A stretch of 64,000 bases of DNA, taken from NCBI GenBank assembly GCA_038503035.1, contig JAVSML010021692.1:372001-436000 (forward strand), in the 5' to 3' direction. Positions within the stretch are counted from its first letter, which is position 1, and each line of letters begins with the position of its first letter. This document shows, in pieces, positions 1 through 14,177 of the stretch. Below the pieces are notes generated by a model. It saw only the letters and a list, made by a program, of their open reading frames with translations. It was not told the DNA's origin and made no database searches. The position numbers were made by a program, and so were the translations under genes. Origin of the DNA: Crocodylus rhombifer. Lineage: Eukaryota > Chordata > Crocodylia > Crocodylidae.

Positions 1-1136
1 GTGGGTAATGTCTGCTGTTGGCGAGTACCAAAATGATCTTGTAAAAGTGGTAGAAATGGGTCTGGGGGTCAGAACAACTGAGGTCTTGGAACGTATGTAC
101 GCCTATTTGTTACATTGTAAAGTGGGTTCCCTTTAAGCGAATTCAAGTTATGTACCATTTTCCAGGAACGCATGTACAGCATAAAGCGAGTGAAACCTGT
201 ATTTTATTTTCAGAACAGTCCTGTGAAGTAGATAATAACATCTCCTTTTGATGGATAGGGAAATAATGAACAGCTTAAGCTCAAAAATTTTCCACTAATT
301 TTAGGTACCCATTTTGTAACAGCTCAGACTGCTTAATAGATGGCTCAGCACACCTGAACTTCAGTTTCAAATGTTTGCTGATGGGCTAAGCCAGGAGTGA
401 GCCTGCAGGTCACATAAGGAACTTTGGGCACCTGTTATAGGTCAGCTCAGCACCCCCTGCCCTGCACAACAGATCACCGAACCTCTGTGTATGGGATGGG
501 GCCATGGGTGGGCAGGGAGCTTGTGTGAGTGTGGGAGGGCAGACAGCAGCTTCAGCAGGGGCAGCTCAGCTAGGGCCTCCCGCCACCACCAGCACTTCCT
601 CCATGCCACCCTTCTACCTTGGGAGCGTCTGGAATTTTGAATTTTTCTGTGCATAATTTTGAAGTTTTAGCTGCAATTAATTGCAACTAATTAAGATTAA
701 AATTTTTAAATCATTTGACAGAACTAATATTAATATCTTTGGATGCCATTTTCAATCTTAAATACCACAATTTTTCTGAATGCTCATTCAATATAGTACA
801 AATACATGTACTGTTAACTTATACATATACTACTAGATTTTAACTAATCACTTGACTATAGTAGACAGACTACTTTTGAACAAACTGAATTGGGTTATAA
901 GTTACAAATTATAAAGAACAGGCATTACTGAGAGAATTTATCATTGGCAAAAACTCTTCTTTAGTAGACATTGCAAAGGATTAAAATAGTGGTTTGAATT
1001 AATAAACCAAAATTATAAAAACACAAGGATTTCGATTAAATTTTTAGAGAATTAAATATTTTGATAAAATTATGCAAACTAAAAGTATATATTTTATGTG
1101 CATAGAGTTATTTTCATTAATATGAACAGAACATAC
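1..1136 (-). other. ANKRD28: ANKRD28 intron following the third coding exon (partial)
   Basis: Starts with donor GTATGT and runs out of the window. It is AT-rich apart from a GC-rich patch at about 430-640 that looks like the inside of an old DNA transposon; I could not define its ends. The next ankyrin exon is not here. Confidence 0.7.
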
Positions 1137-1215
1137 CAGATAAAATAAGTAGTTCAATAATTTCTGCATCTCCCAGATAGGCAGCAGCATGTAAAGGGGT
1201 CCTTTTTTCATTATC
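1137..1215 (-). CDS. ANKRD28: ANKRD28 third coding exon (first ankyrin repeat)
   Basis: This 79-bp minus-strand exon encodes DNEK followed by RTPLHAAAYLGDAEIIELL and ILSG, with the last codon split in phase 1. It carries the ankyrin signature TPLHAAA plus the second helix, so it is most of repeat 1 of a protein with more than 25 such repeats. The full protein scaffolds protein phosphatase 6 together with a SAPS-domain subunit. The acceptor is CTTATCACAG and the donor is CTG followed by GTATGT. Joined to the exon at 32956-33039 it reads continuously (VNVQ then DNEKR), as in known ANKRD28. The next exon (expected to begin ARVNAKD) is not in 1-1136 and must lie outside the window. Confidence 0.95.
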
Positions 1216-3183
1216 CTGTGATAAGAGGGTGGAAAAAAAGGGTGTTTTATTTAAAATAAAATTATTCATTAACATTCTATATAAATTATGAAAATATTAC
1301 AGCATGTAATTCCATCTTCCAAATTTTACATTTATATTTTAAGAAATAAAAAAAATTAAAACCAAAGAAATAATTGAGTTAATTACATTTATCTAGAAGG
1401 GAAAAGCAGGATCTCACTAAGTAGCTAGCTCAAACCAATAAAATTCATTCAGTACCAATCTAAAGGGCTCAGGGAGGGAGAGGGAGAGAATTTATGATGA
1501 ACTGAGGTTTTTCTGTATCAATACCCTGAGTAGCAACAAGTGTAATGTTTTCCCCAAAAATTTCAGATACCCTTTCAAAGCTACATATTATCCTAGCCAC
1601 AAATTTAATAGAAAATGAAAAAGGAATAGAACATAGAAAAATACTATCAACAAAAACATGATATTAAAATAATTCACCCACTTTTGTTTACCGCACATGT
1701 GCAAACAAAAGCAGATATATGGACATGACTGATAAATTTATCTTGCCAACACAGCCAAAGCTTTCCAGGAATAGGAAGGACGATTGGGGGACATAGGCAC
1801 AAGGTACATGGTTGACAGCCCAGAAGTTACAAGTTCAAGGATATAGCAGAAGCACTCACAACAAATCTACAAATTGTGCTAAATATCTTGTCACAAGGAC
1901 ATGAGAAGGAAGGAGCAGGAAGAACGTAGATTCTTTTTGAATAACTCAGGTGGGGTTAGTAAAAGCCACAAATATTATTTTCATATATGCATTCTAAAGA
2001 CAACAGCTCAACTGAATGGATAAAGAAAACATTCACTTCCAGAAGGGAGGCACAGAGGGTTTTCCAAATCTGGCAAATACTGGATTTTGTTTGTGTGCAT
2101 CAATGTAAGAGGCAAGTGGTGAAGGATCACTTTCACATTATGTTGAATGCTAAAAGACAAAATGCATGAGCATAAAACCAGATAATTTGTTTCTATACAG
2201 CAACCAAACTGCAAAGAAAATTGGTTTCACTAGAGAAAAAGGTTGATCATCTTGAAACGTGCTAGTTTTTAGACCACATTTTATACAAGTTACTCATGGA
2301 TTGTTTAGATTGTTCAGTGAAGCCCCAAATACGCTTAAAAGAGCGAGTGTAAATTCTTTGGGGTTTTTCCCCTTAAACATGTAACAAAACATTTCTAACA
2401 GATAAAGCATTGTTTGATTATAATGGTCAGTAAAATATGTTTAAATTTAAATGACATCACATGGACAATTTATTGTACAAAAACAAAAATCCCACCCTTT
2501 TCCAGTGCAGTAAAAGTATAAGCTTATTCCTGGATTCCAACTTAGTGAATACTGGCACACAAAACAGCATTTTCAATTGTGCTGAGTTTTACAAAAATTT
2601 CTTGCAGCTGTTTTCAAAAAACACATTACTTTTAGATGAAATGAATCCCAAAGTGATTTCAGTTTCTCATCTCTACCCAAGTACTGTCTTTATTTTTAAA
2701 GTGGTCTACAGAAATGCGTAATAAAAGGGAGGTCACATATTAGGGACTACTACCAAAAGATAAAATTCAGCAACTGAAAATACTTAAGATTTGTTGAAGC
2801 TATTTAGCAGCATGTTAAATGCACTGTGTGAGATTATACTAAGAGTAGCAATGTTAGAATTATACAGCCAAGAAGATGCATCTTTAGCAAGCAAAAAGGC
2901 AGATTCAAAAGTTTCAAGAGAATTTACCAGGCAAGTTTGGCATTTGCTATACATTTAAAAATTAGGTTTTGAACATTAACATTACCCCCAACCCCCAATG
3001 ATTTCAAACTGACTTGAACAGATACTATAAGCCTGGCACTGATGTAAACCCCAAAACATCTTTTTATGGGATTTCGTCAAACCCCATTTCCTAGAATCAT
3101 TTTGTTAACAGACCTGGACAGAAGAGTTCACTTCACATTTTTTTTTAAACAAAAAAAACTAACTCAGTTCTGTGCCCTGTGTG

Positions 3184-3587
3184 TAGGCCCCTACCAGATT
3201 CATGGTGGAAGCGAGCTGCGCTGCAGCTCCTTTAATCTTGCAGGTTCCCCCTTGTGTTGTGTCCCTTGCCACTGATTGGTGGAGGGCCCCCATGTGTGGC
3301 TTGCTTCTGATTGGCAGTGAAAACTATGGTTTTAAACTTGGCACTGTTTTTGTCTCCCTGCCGATCAGCAGTAAGCAGTGGGGCTGCCGGGGGCCCTCAG
3401 ACAACCAATGGCAGAGAGACAAAAACAGCACCCAATTTAAAACTGTGGTTTCTACTTCCCTGCCGATCAGGAGCGACCTGCACATGGGGCCCCTCCACCA
3501 ATCAACTGGAAGTGGGGGGTGGCGCACAGGTGAACCTGCAAGATTAAAGGAGCTGCAGCACAGCCCACTGAATCCGGTAGGGCCCTA
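3184..3587. mobile_element. 404-bp palindromic hAT-like MITE
   Basis: The ends are inverted repeats: the left begins TAGGCCCCTACCAGATTCA and the right, read in reverse, begins TAGGGCCCTACCGGATTCA. The similarity continues through GCTGCAGCTCCTTTAATCTT on both sides, and the interior is also palindromic (CCAATCA-type and GACAAAAACAG blocks in both orientations). Flanking 8-mers CCTGTGTG and ATTATGTG match at only 5 of 8, so the target duplication is decayed or the ends are off by a base or two. There is no transposase. It resembles the element at 58361-58763 in length and end sequence. Confidence 0.75.
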
Positions 3588-6500
3588 ATTATGTGAATCC
3601 AAAATGTCTGTTGTGAAATCTCTCTGGGATCCAATATGGCAGGCTATTGAGGACCTCAGTGCTTTCAACACCCATCACTCCAGGGTGGCACATTCCACCT
3701 AACGGATAATTCTGTTTCCAAGTCTGTAGCCAAAGGGTAGCCAGTTATCTTACAGCTTTCAGCCTTACTGCAGAAGCGGGAACTTGGAAGCCCTGGCTCT
3801 AATGAGGCTTTTGATAAAGAGCTGAAACTCTTTGCCTGGAAGTCTCGAGTCAAGGCTTCCAATTTCTGCAGCTATGGTAGCCCCACCATACTGACTGCTC
3901 AAGGCTGGGGACTCCAGGACTTCCAGTCTTTTCTACCAGTTCAAGATTCAGTTCTTCCAGAAGAGTCTGGAAGGCCTTGGGTTACTACCTTAGCATAGAC
4001 TGCATAGCAGTACTGCTCTGGAGCCACAGTCCCTGGAAGCTATTGAATGATATTGATATTTTTCTCCATTTAACTGCTGCGCATAGAAAAAAAGACTATT
4101 GAATTTCCTTTAGGGAACAGAAGATGTTTCACTGGGAATTTTTAGTTCTTAATCAATTTTGAAAGTTACACTTTTGGTCTGAGTAGGACTGAAACAAATA
4201 TTTCCAAAACTTATTGTGAACTGAAAATCCTGCATTTCACTCATCTTAAGTTATTACAAAAGAATTGCAGCTTCAGACTGGTTGATGAGGGGGGCTTGAA
4301 AACACTGAATCTTAAAGGCTGTAACAAACAAATAAAATAACAATAATAAAAAACCCAGGAGAGTAAAGAGAACACTCAAATATTATGTTTTTAGTTCAAA
4401 TTCATGATTTTCAAAGCCTCTCTCATGATTTTTTAATACTTGACAATAATGAGACTATGAAAGGACAGTGCATCCTATTTATTCTTCAAAGTAAAAGTTT
4501 TGTTACAACAAGCCTTTCAATACTATTTTCAAACATCACTTAACCTCTATTTTCTGCTGACTTGTTAATTAAGTATTGGAACACCTTATATTCCTGGCAA
4601 AAATTGGTTTAAAATATTTAACATTTGACTTAAAAGGTTTTTGCATCTCCTTATGAACTGTGGTGACATTAATAGGCCCAGTTTCTGTCATAAGAAATAT
4701 ATTCCTGAAAGTATTTGTGAACATTCCTTTTCTCTCTATTAATTTGACACTTCAGCCTTCCTCTTTTAGTATACTATTCTTACTTCAGATTGATAATTAG
4801 CTTATCTTTTTGGAAGCATCTTTTGCTGCCACCCTACACAGTATCTTACAAAATTAAGATGATGATAAAGTACTGAAAAACAGAACCAAAAAAAACAGTA
4901 GGTTTTTATGCTCCATTTCTGTAATGCTTTGTTTCTATAAAGTGTAGAAACATATAATATTATTAATCAGCTTATATTTCAACTAGTTTATTTATAATAA
5001 TTCCCATGTTCACAATTTGCATAAAACATTAAACAATCAAGCTATTTTGAATTTTATGTCTGCTCCTGCAAAGGATGGCACTGTTTTAGTTGCTTTCCAA
5101 GGCCTGATTCTTAATACATTTTAACCAGTTACACATTTCAGTACTTTTCTCCCCTTGCAATTCAAAATCATAATACATGATCATCACAGCATATTACCAC
5201 ATATTCTGTTTTCCCAAACAACAAATTTATAAAAAAAAAAAATTATACAGTATTCCTGACACATTACAGCTGCTTATTTGCCAAGACAATGCTAGGAATT
5301 CTGTTATGACATCTGTCTTGTAAGGTAAAAAAAAAAATAAATAAAAATCTTCGTTTCTTGAATGCATACTTTCACATACAGAATACTGGAAAAGCCTCCA
5401 TATCAAAAGCCTAACTTTCAAACTGAGCTTCAAGGAGCTTCAGAGTTTAGGCATTCAGTTCTATGTTTGGATCAATGACTAATTAAGTTATGCCCAAAAA
5501 TCATAAATGATCACACCTGATAAACCACCCGACTAAAAATTGGCCTCACTACTATCACTAACTGGAATTAGAACAAGAGTACAAACATTTGGAATTTTAC
5601 CCCAAATAACTAATTTCAAGTTACCTCATGATAAGTGTCATTTGACTGCTACTACCCTTTGGCACTGTTTTCTAAAGAAGAAAACAACTGTTTTTAAATG
5701 ACTACATTCATAATCTTTGCTATGTCTAATGATTCCTACTGCTGAATTTAAAGCTCTAAAAAAAATAACTAGTTTTAACTATTTCTCTCTAAATTCAGTC
5801 AGAATCTTTAAAACAGTAATTTCTCTACTTTCTATGTTAGGGGAAAAAAAATTAAAAGAACTACAAATTACCAAATACCTTAAGAGACTATAACTGTAAT
5901 CCCTGGTAGTGCAAGCAACTCTGTTTAGATAGATGACATCCTGAAAAATCGGGGCTTGCTAGATCAGAGAAACCTATACTAAACTGTTTTGTATAATTAT
6001 TTTATTTGTGATGAACACTTGATATTTAAATTGTATTCGTATATACTACTCGTTTTAAATGGAGCTTAATTAAGCCCTGGGCAATTCTCAAATAACCCAA
6101 GTGCACAATTTTTGGAGCACTGTTATTTTGTTACTAAGAAACAAACTAACTTTCTAAACTGACAAGTAAAATTATAACTGAAACATGTAGCTAGATTAAG
6201 TACATAGTTATGATTTGACTTAAAAAGGAAGCAACTTGTATTAGAGTTGCTCTTAGCAACTGGGGTGCTAAGAGAACTTAACTAAGGTGGTTTCTGGGTT
6301 TGGTGTCAGAAGAAACCCAGAAACAAGCCTTGAAAACACAGGAATTGCTTTTTTGTGTTAACAGGAGCCCACGTAAACAAAATTCCCTGTAAACAAAATT
6401 GAAATTAGTGCTAAGCCTATACCAGAGCCCTCTGGCAGCTGCCAGTAAATTTCATTTGTGACAGTTCTAGTCAGAATATGCATGGCTAAGAGTTCATACC

Positions 6501-8070
6501 CCATATCAGATCTAGTTTCAGTCTTTTGTCAAACTGTGTCTAGGTTCAGTCTCTTTTTAAAGGTTATTCTGCATATTTGACAGTTGCAGGAAAACACTTA
6601 ACTGATCAAGACAAACCTGAGACATAAGAAATTTTGTTTGAAGAAAAAGATCATGAATAGTATTTTACACAGACTAACGCTACTGCAGAAAGTTCTGATC
6701 CAGTACAATACCTCATGAAATATTCTTTGAGCAAAATAAAGTTGGCATAACTATATTTTGTAAACACTTGCCTTGTATTTCATACAGAACATGCTAAACT
6801 AAGATCTTGTTCCTACTATTACAGAACTCATACTTAGTGACTATTTCAGGATACTCTTTCCTATTTATGCAATTGCTATATGGCAACTCAAACTCTGACT
6901 TTTTACCAACTAAACCACAAAATTCTGAGAACAGCAGAAGCTTTTATCTCTTCATTCATTATAAAAGCAGCATCTAATTAAGCCCTTAAAAGATCAGAGG
7001 CTGTGACATGAGACAGAATGACAGCAAACTGAAAACAAACAGTCTCTCTGGAAACTTTATGTGGGAAAGAGAGAGAACTTTTCTACCAAATGGTTGAACA
7101 CTCAATTTAACAATTTTTTTTTTAAACTGAAGTTTCTTTTCCTTAAGATACATTATAAAACTGAATGCAAATCTGTCACATTATGCATATATTTACAGCC
7201 AACAACGTGGATGCACTATTTACTCTACCTAATGCTACAGGAGTAGGTAGCATTAAAAAGCCTGGCATGTCTCAAATAAGTTATACACATTAAAAACTTG
7301 TGTGTATTACACTATTATTCAGAGATCTTGTTCAGTATCAAAAGACCCCAATGTCCCATATGTTTAATACAGCAGAAAGACAAGATGCACCAAGTAACAG
7401 CCATAAATAAAAAGCAGAAGAGAATAAAGGTAGCAGTGACAGAAAATGACTTACCCTCAGCTGAATTCTTTGAGAGGTTGTAGTCAGTTTTGACTCCACT
7501 CTAGAAACACACGAGTCTCCTACGTGCAAGCTTGGAATCCACTGCACCCGCCATATGCCTCACTGTGCTCCCATGCAAGAAAAGGGCAAAGAAGCCTCCC
7601 CTCAGTTCCCTAGCAATTCAAAACTAAGAGCAGCACAGGAAAACTGTGGATAGAAAGAGGGATTCCTGTTGACAAGAGCAGTTACCATAGGTAACCATAG
7701 GTAAAGAGACTTTCTTCCTTCTTCATGTGTCAGTGCGGATCCCTAAATACGTGTCTGACAAGCAGTATTCTCTTATGATGGTAGGAATGTGGATATCAAC
7801 TGCATCATCTGAAGATAGATTGAAGCACTGTTCTTGTAGCTAAGTCCTAATGTATATCAAACGTACAGCAGAGGTTGCTCCACATAACACAGCATAGATC
7901 CTTGTAAAATATCACTTGGCCTACCTCTCCCGCTGAGCCCCCAAAATCCAACTAGCTTGCAGAATCTCAGATATAAAACCAGTTATCCACCTTCATAGTC
8001 CTGGGAGGGTCTGCTACAGTCAAAAGCAGAAATGCAGGTAAATCTGAAAGATTTAGTTCTGACATTTGGG
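3588..8070. other. intronic sequence without recognised gene
   Basis: AT-rich intron. The only structure noted is a pair of hairpins at 6246-6324. Short A and T runs occur, for example near 5230 and 5330. No exon or RNA gene was recognised. Confidence 0.5.
6246..6324. repeat. two adjacent hairpins
   Basis: CTCTTAGCA at 6250-6258 pairs with TGCTAAGAG at 6266-6274. A perfect 12-bp stem, GTTTCTGGGTTT at 6290-6301 with its complement at 6313-6324, encloses an 11-base loop. The block may be a small DNA-transposon relic; I found no flanking duplication. Confidence 0.6.
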
Positions 8071-9923
8071 CTAGGAGCAGACATTTAAAAAGCCTGATCC
8101 TGAATTGACTCAATTTTTGCAGGTTAGTCTAACCTGGCTAGGCTGAACTGGTTTGAACCCCGACAGACATTCTCTCTGGACTGAGGAAATTCAGGCATGT
8201 GACTGCAGTGACACAGGCTAGAAGCCAGGGGGCATTAGAGGAGCCCTCCCTACCCTTCTTCAGGGAGCTAATCTGAGCAGGGCGTGGACAGACCCCAGCA
8301 TTAGGGAGGTCTGCCTGCACAGTCCCAGGCTTTTCTCCACTGAGTGCTCAAGGGGCAGGAGTGTTGCCAGCCACCAGCCACAGGCTAGCACTTTGAGGTG
8401 GGGGGGGGGGAAGAAGTGAGCAGTGCATGCATCTGTTGATGACACGGAGCTTTTCAATCTTCCTCCTTGCTTTGTCATACTGTCTGCAGCAAACTGACAG
8501 GCAAGCAAGCCAGCTGAGGGCTGACAGCGATAACCAAGGATCCTGGTTTTCCATTTCCCACTGAAAAACAGAGAAAACCATGGATTTGCCCTTTTTTTTT
8601 TTCTTTTAAATCAGAGAAACCTACGGATTCCCTGCTTTTGCAAACAGCTCTGTAGCCTAGTTGAACTCCAGCCTGCAAGAGCTGTTAGAAAACAGGGTGG
8701 GAAATCTCCAGCTCTGCCCAGAAGGGAAGGGAGGGGCCTGAGGCTCTCAGCCATGGCTAGCTTGGCTCAGCTTCACTCTTCGCTCCTGGAGCCGGAGGTA
8801 AGTGGAGCTTGCAGGGGGCTGGGGGGGCCAGGAGCTGGCCCTGACCCCACCCGAGCAGCCTGCTGTTGAGGCAGAGAGCTACAGACTTGGGTCCCTAGCC
8901 CCATAGCCCTGGCAGCTGGGGACCCCCTCTAGCAGGGCTGGGGTGCAGGGGCTGTGGGTGGATGTACAAGGCACAAGTAGGGTGGGGGGGCTGTTGTGGG
9001 GGCACCTCAGGGGCACAAGCAGAGCTGTGGTGGAGAGGGGGCTGCAGGAGGCTTTTAATTTTAATAATGGATTTGAGGGGTTTTAGCCAAGAATTTGTGA
9101 CTTCTTAGATCAGAGGGAACCAGGATCCCTGGTGATAACAGTCTTTATCACCTGCTTAGCAGAACAATGGTCTCTCTCCATTACTTCAAAATTCTTAAAC
9201 AGCTTACCAGCTAAGCTGTTGATTAGCTCCAAAAGCCCTAAGCAGTCACCATTCTGTCTGCCTGCCCCAGTGAAACTGAAAAGAGACAAAAACATAGACA
9301 CCTCCCAGCATTAGCTAGCATACCGCATGCCTATGGTCCATAGGGCTGGGGTCTATGCTGTGGGAGATGGGAGGGAGGAGAAGGATTTCCTGCTTGAGCA
9401 GCCAGGGTGGGGTAGAGCAGGGGGAAGGCAGGCAGGCCCTGCTGTGTCTGCAGTCTCTGCCAGAGCCTTAAACAACATTAGCTTGCATATGGTCTGTGCT
9501 GTGGCGGAGGAGGAAGGGATCCCTGCTGAAGCAGTGAGTGGTGAGAGGGTGGGTGTGGGGAGAGGGGCATGGGTAAGCCATCAGATCCTGCTGTGCTTGC
9601 AAGTCTCTGCCAGAGCTCTGGCCAGGGAGCAGAGGGGAGGGCTATCCCTGCTGTGGCGCACAGAGCCACACTCAGCCCAGAGAGCATGCCGAGATGCTGG
9701 GGGACTCTAATTTAACTTAAACCAGCAAGGGGTCTGGGACAGACACTACATAAACAGGTTTGACCCAAATCAGTTAAGTCTGATACTACATTCAAGCAGG
9801 TTTATCTCAAACAGGTTTCAACCATTTTCAAATTGGTTTATGTGCACTGAACATCTGTCCTGTTAAAGATATAAACCAGTTTCTGATCACTTAAACCAGT
9901 TTGTGTGTAATCTCTGTCCCTAG
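8071..9923. mobile_element. large non-autonomous DNA transposon with GC-rich interior
   Basis: The left end reads CTAGGAGCAGACATTTAAAA and the right end, reversed, reads CTAGGGACAGAGATTACACA, an imperfect terminal inverted repeat. A shorter relative sits at 52255-52727: both share a left block (TTGATTCAATCTTTGC type) and a right block with CTGATACTACAT and GTCCCTAG. The 1.8-kb copy contains a GC-rich interior (about 8700-9700) absent from the short copy. No transposase frame was recognised. Flanking duplications are not clear, so superfamily is uncertain (hAT-like from style). Confidence 0.6.
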
Positions 9924-11579
9924 CCTTGGAGTTTGTAGCTTCATCTGCCGTAGTGTGGAATACAGTGTAGGTGCCAGGTAACCTCATCCTGAAGCTAAGA
10001 GTGAAGTGTATCAACACCATCTCTGTTAATGCAGAATGCTTTGGTGAAAGTAGTTTTTAGCATCTTTTTTAAGGGTATCTCCAAAATGGAAATAAGGTAT
10101 GGTGCCTGAAAGGCACTAGGGCTCAACTTGTCAGATCTCTCTACTCTAGGATAAGATGAAAGTTTTGTGGATTGCTTAAGTAGATGAAATTTGAGCTTTG
10201 TGTCTCAATTTTCAGGTATGGGGTAAGATGTAATAGTGGATACAGCACTTATCAGGGATATATCTTTCCCAAAGTCAGCAAAGCATCTGCTATGCCAATC
10301 AATTAGGGGCATAGGATTAAAATGCAAAGGCTAGGATTTAAACCCTGTAAGTTTATGGAATCTGGTTGTGACGAACCATTCACTACTGTACTGCAGGAGT
10401 CCCTATGTCCCCCCACCTTCTTTTTTGTAACATACAAAACAAGATAATTACAAGGTAAAGGAAGAGGGATTTATTCACAAAACAAAACAAACTCCCAGAA
10501 GAGCAGGGGGGTCAGACACTTGCATCCAAAGATGGTGACAAAACTTAGGGACAGTTTGTCACTGTTCTTTCCTTCATGCCCTTACACAGCTGCATAAAGC
10601 AGAAAACAGCAACACAGGAATACATGCCAACTCATGGTGAAAGAAAAATGTGTTGCATTCACTAGTTCCACAGACTCATTTAAGTTTATGCTTTTAAACA
10701 TTTCTCTGAGTCCATTTTGTTCTGGGATTTAAATTTGTTGCCTAAAGCAAGTCCTTTCCATAGAACTGCAGATTGAGTGAAGCACATTAAGCCATAGGGA
10801 CAAAGTAAATTAGATTTATCTGTATACAGTAAAAACATATGTCATGTTACAACTGGATAAAATTTAAGAGCCAGGAAAAACTACACAATAAGATTGTTAC
10901 TTGGAATAAAAAGGTTTGGGTACTCAAGAAAAAGCTATCAAGCAAAACAAACCTAACATTTTGTTCCTAATTAAAATGCCTCAAGAGACATGCCAGTCAC
11001 ATCCATGTTATTAAAGCCAAAAATTTTTGAATACCAAATTAAGCTTTATTTGGAGAAGCACATTTTTTAATTTTTTTTAGTATTTAGTCATTTGCCAGTA
11101 AACATTCTTACTTTTAATGTGTATAGTTGCTCAACTGTAACTTTTAAAGAAAAACTGAAATTACTCTAATTATGCAAAGGAAGTATGTTGCTAAACTGTC
11201 CACATTTAAAGAGCTTTGGATTTTTTAAAAAACAAAAAAGTAGGCCAAGCATCAGATGTTTGCCAATGTGTTCTTATCCAATAGGTTTCCAGTAATTAAA
11301 CCTCTGTCAAATTGTTTTATTAAATACAGATAAAAGGGGGAAATAATTTCATGCGTTTCTTCTAGCTTGTATATAGAATCACATACTTCACATAAACTAA
11401 AGAAATGCCATCTTTTTGGATTTAGTGAAGGCTAAACATTTGTTTAGCCTGACTTTCAATTGAAACCTGACTTTCAATTTTTACAGCATTTTCATCTAGA
11501 CTTTATGTCATTAGTAAGCTAAGGAAATACAGTCGAGATGGAAGTACTGTATGGTAGATACATAATTGGTTGTATCATC
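9924..11579. other. intronic sequence without recognised gene
   Basis: AT-rich intron with no exon, RNA gene or repeat end that I could support. Confidence 0.5.
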
Positions 11580-12612
11580 ATGTTTAATGAGTGGTCATCA
11601 ATGGCTCAATGTTTAGTTGGGATGAGGTATTGAATGAGTCTTCCTAGGGGGCTTAGCATATACTGAGTCCAGTAATGTTTAGTATCTTCATTAATGATTT
11701 GGAGGATGGGACTGAGTCACATTCTGAGCAAATTTGCAGGTAACACCAAGTTGGGTGGAGTTGCAGACAGACACTCTGGAAGGCACAACTACGATTCAGA
11801 AAGATTGTGATGAACTGGAGAAATGGTCCACCATGAAACAAATGAAATCCAACAAGGACAAGTCCAAAATATTACACCTGGGAGGAATAACTGCATGCCC
11901 AAACACAGATTGGGGAATGAGTGGCAAGGCTGCAGCATGACAAAGAAGGACCCCACGGTTATAGTAAACCATAGGCTGCACATGAGTCAACAGCATGCTC
12001 TTGTTGCAAAAATAGGCCAACAGCATGCTGAGCAGAATTAATGGGACTGTCACTTGCAAATCAAGGGAAGCAATTCTCCTGCTCTACTGGGCACTGGTGA
12101 AGCTTCATCTTGAAAAGTATCCAGTTTTGGGTCTCACACTTGAAGAAAGATGTGGATAAATTAGAACGAGTCCAGTGTGCAATGACAAAAATTATGAGAA
12201 GCCTAGAAAGCATGACTATGAGAAAGGATGAAAGAAGTAGGATTATTTTATCTGGAAATGAGAAGATGGAGGGGGTGGGGGGGATTTTATTACAATTTTC
12301 AAATACCTGAAGGGTGGTTATATGGACGATAAGACAGATTATTCTCTGTGGCCAAAGGAGATAAGACAAGGAATCCTGGTCTTAAACCGTAGGAAGTGAA
12401 AATAAAGTTGGATACAAGAGCTTTTTCTCTATGAAGGCAGTCAAGAATTAGAAGAGGCTGCCCAGAGAGAATCTCCATTCTTGGAACTTTTTAAGACCAG
12501 GTTAGACCAACACTTGACTGGAAAGATTTACTCAGGGACAATCCTACTTTGAGCAGGGCTGGACTAGATGACCTCCTGAGGCCCCATCAAGCCCTATTAG
12601 TCTATGATTCTC
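11580..12612 (+). mobile_element. old CR1 LINE relic
   Basis: The plus strand carries a decayed CR1 3' half. The segment near 11680 reads as the CR1 reverse-transcriptase region (ATCTTCATTAATGATTTGGA), followed by the aspartate-box neighbourhood, decayed to AGNTKLGG, then the lysine-rich and ERVQ segments. The 3' end shows the hallmark tail GGCTGGACTAGATGACCTCC and stops at TCTATGATTCTCT. Frames are broken many times. It has diverged more than the other CR1 copies here, so it is likely the oldest. It sits in the large ANKRD28 intron, antisense to the gene. Confidence 0.85.
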
Positions 12613-14177
12613 TGAACTGTGATCTGATTTTACAAAATACTTTACAAAGATCTAAATCATTATGCAGTTTCTGGAAACTATTCTACTTTTGTTTTTCAGG
12701 TCCTGCAATGAAAATCTCAAAAAGACTTTAGACAGTTTATTATTATTATTTTTTTAAATACTTCTCTTCATTTTTAAGTATAGCAACTGATGAAATGAAG
12801 TAACTGCCCTCTGCAACTTTTGAGGCTGAACTTCACCATGAAGTCTGACTAAAAAATCTTGGACTCATTTGCTCCACAGGATTCTCAGACTACTTTTAAA
12901 TGACACAGAATTCAACACAGCAATACAAAGGATATGGAATATCAGTTAAAGTATCAAACTGCTAGAAATAATATTTTATTCCATATAATGTAAAATAGAG
13001 TTGTCATGTTTTTAAGACTATTATGGAAACAGGCACATTAACATACCTAAAATGCTTTCCCTTGTTCTTCTTTCCCCCAAATAATAAAAGCAATGCCTTT
13101 AAATGTTTAGCTGTCTCATACAACACAAAACTCAGCTTTTAAAGTTGAAAGCCAGCAAATAAGCCAACTCTGAAATACATTTCCAGTAAAAAACAAAAAT
13201 TTGAAAAAAATTCCAATTATATGGGTCATAATAAATCGCAGAATTTTCATGAGAGTACACTGATTCCAGGGATGTTTTTTTTAAAACACATAATACATTA
13301 TGCACCTGCACGAAGAACAGAATAAAGAATCTTGAATGTCTTTTCTTACTCTAAAATCTAAACTGGAATATCTGAGGACATGAATTAGAAAAAAAAATGA
13401 AGAGTGGAAGAGATAGCACAGTACCATTACTGTTTCCATTTCATTAAAAGAGCAGCCTACACTAAATCAGCTCGTCCTACTTTAAACTGACAAGTTATTT
13501 GTGTGTCAGTAACACCTTTGTACAGAAAAGCCGTTTTTCTGGTCAGTAATCCATTTTTTTAAAACTGTATTGACTACTGATAGAGCTGTATCTGCCTTGT
13601 ATTATACACCATGATTTTATAGAAGCAATTTAATGTAAGATGACTTGGTAAAGATTCATTAATTTTATGTCTTCAAATATTTTAAACTTCATGGAGAAAA
13701 AAAAACACTGCTCATGAATAAGTTACAAAAAAAAGACTTCTCTTGGAAAACAGAGTTGTACAGCTGCATAAATTAAGATGGACAGCAGGCAAGGATATTT
13801 TCATATCTTAGCAGAAATCCTTCCAGTAATGAGTTCTAGTTTTCTATTATGAGACCCTTGCAATACTAAGGATGCCTGACTTGAAGTAAAGCCAGGTGTC
13901 CGACTACTTTAGACACAAGGACCCTAAATGCTGCAAAGGCAAAGACAGACATTACCCCTGGCAGGTAAGAATGAGGGAGAAACAGGTGAGAGAACTAATA
14001 CACCCAAAGATGAAGAAAAAACAGCTCAGACGAGATATCATGGAGAAAAATACCAAATAAGTGCCTACAATGTAAAAGTGGCTAGTACTTTTTGTATTAG
14101 CTTTTACTGGACCAGTGTATAGCTGTGAGACATATTGGACAAATTTTCAGGCATCAAGTGCCTTTTCTCAGGTCTAC
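12613..14177. other. intronic sequence without recognised gene
   Basis: AT-rich intron; nothing recognised beyond short A/T runs. Confidence 0.5.

Noticed and set aside
9327..9710. 127-codon plus-strand frame
   Set aside because: It lies in the GC-rich interior of the DNA transposon at 8071-9923 and resembles no protein I know.
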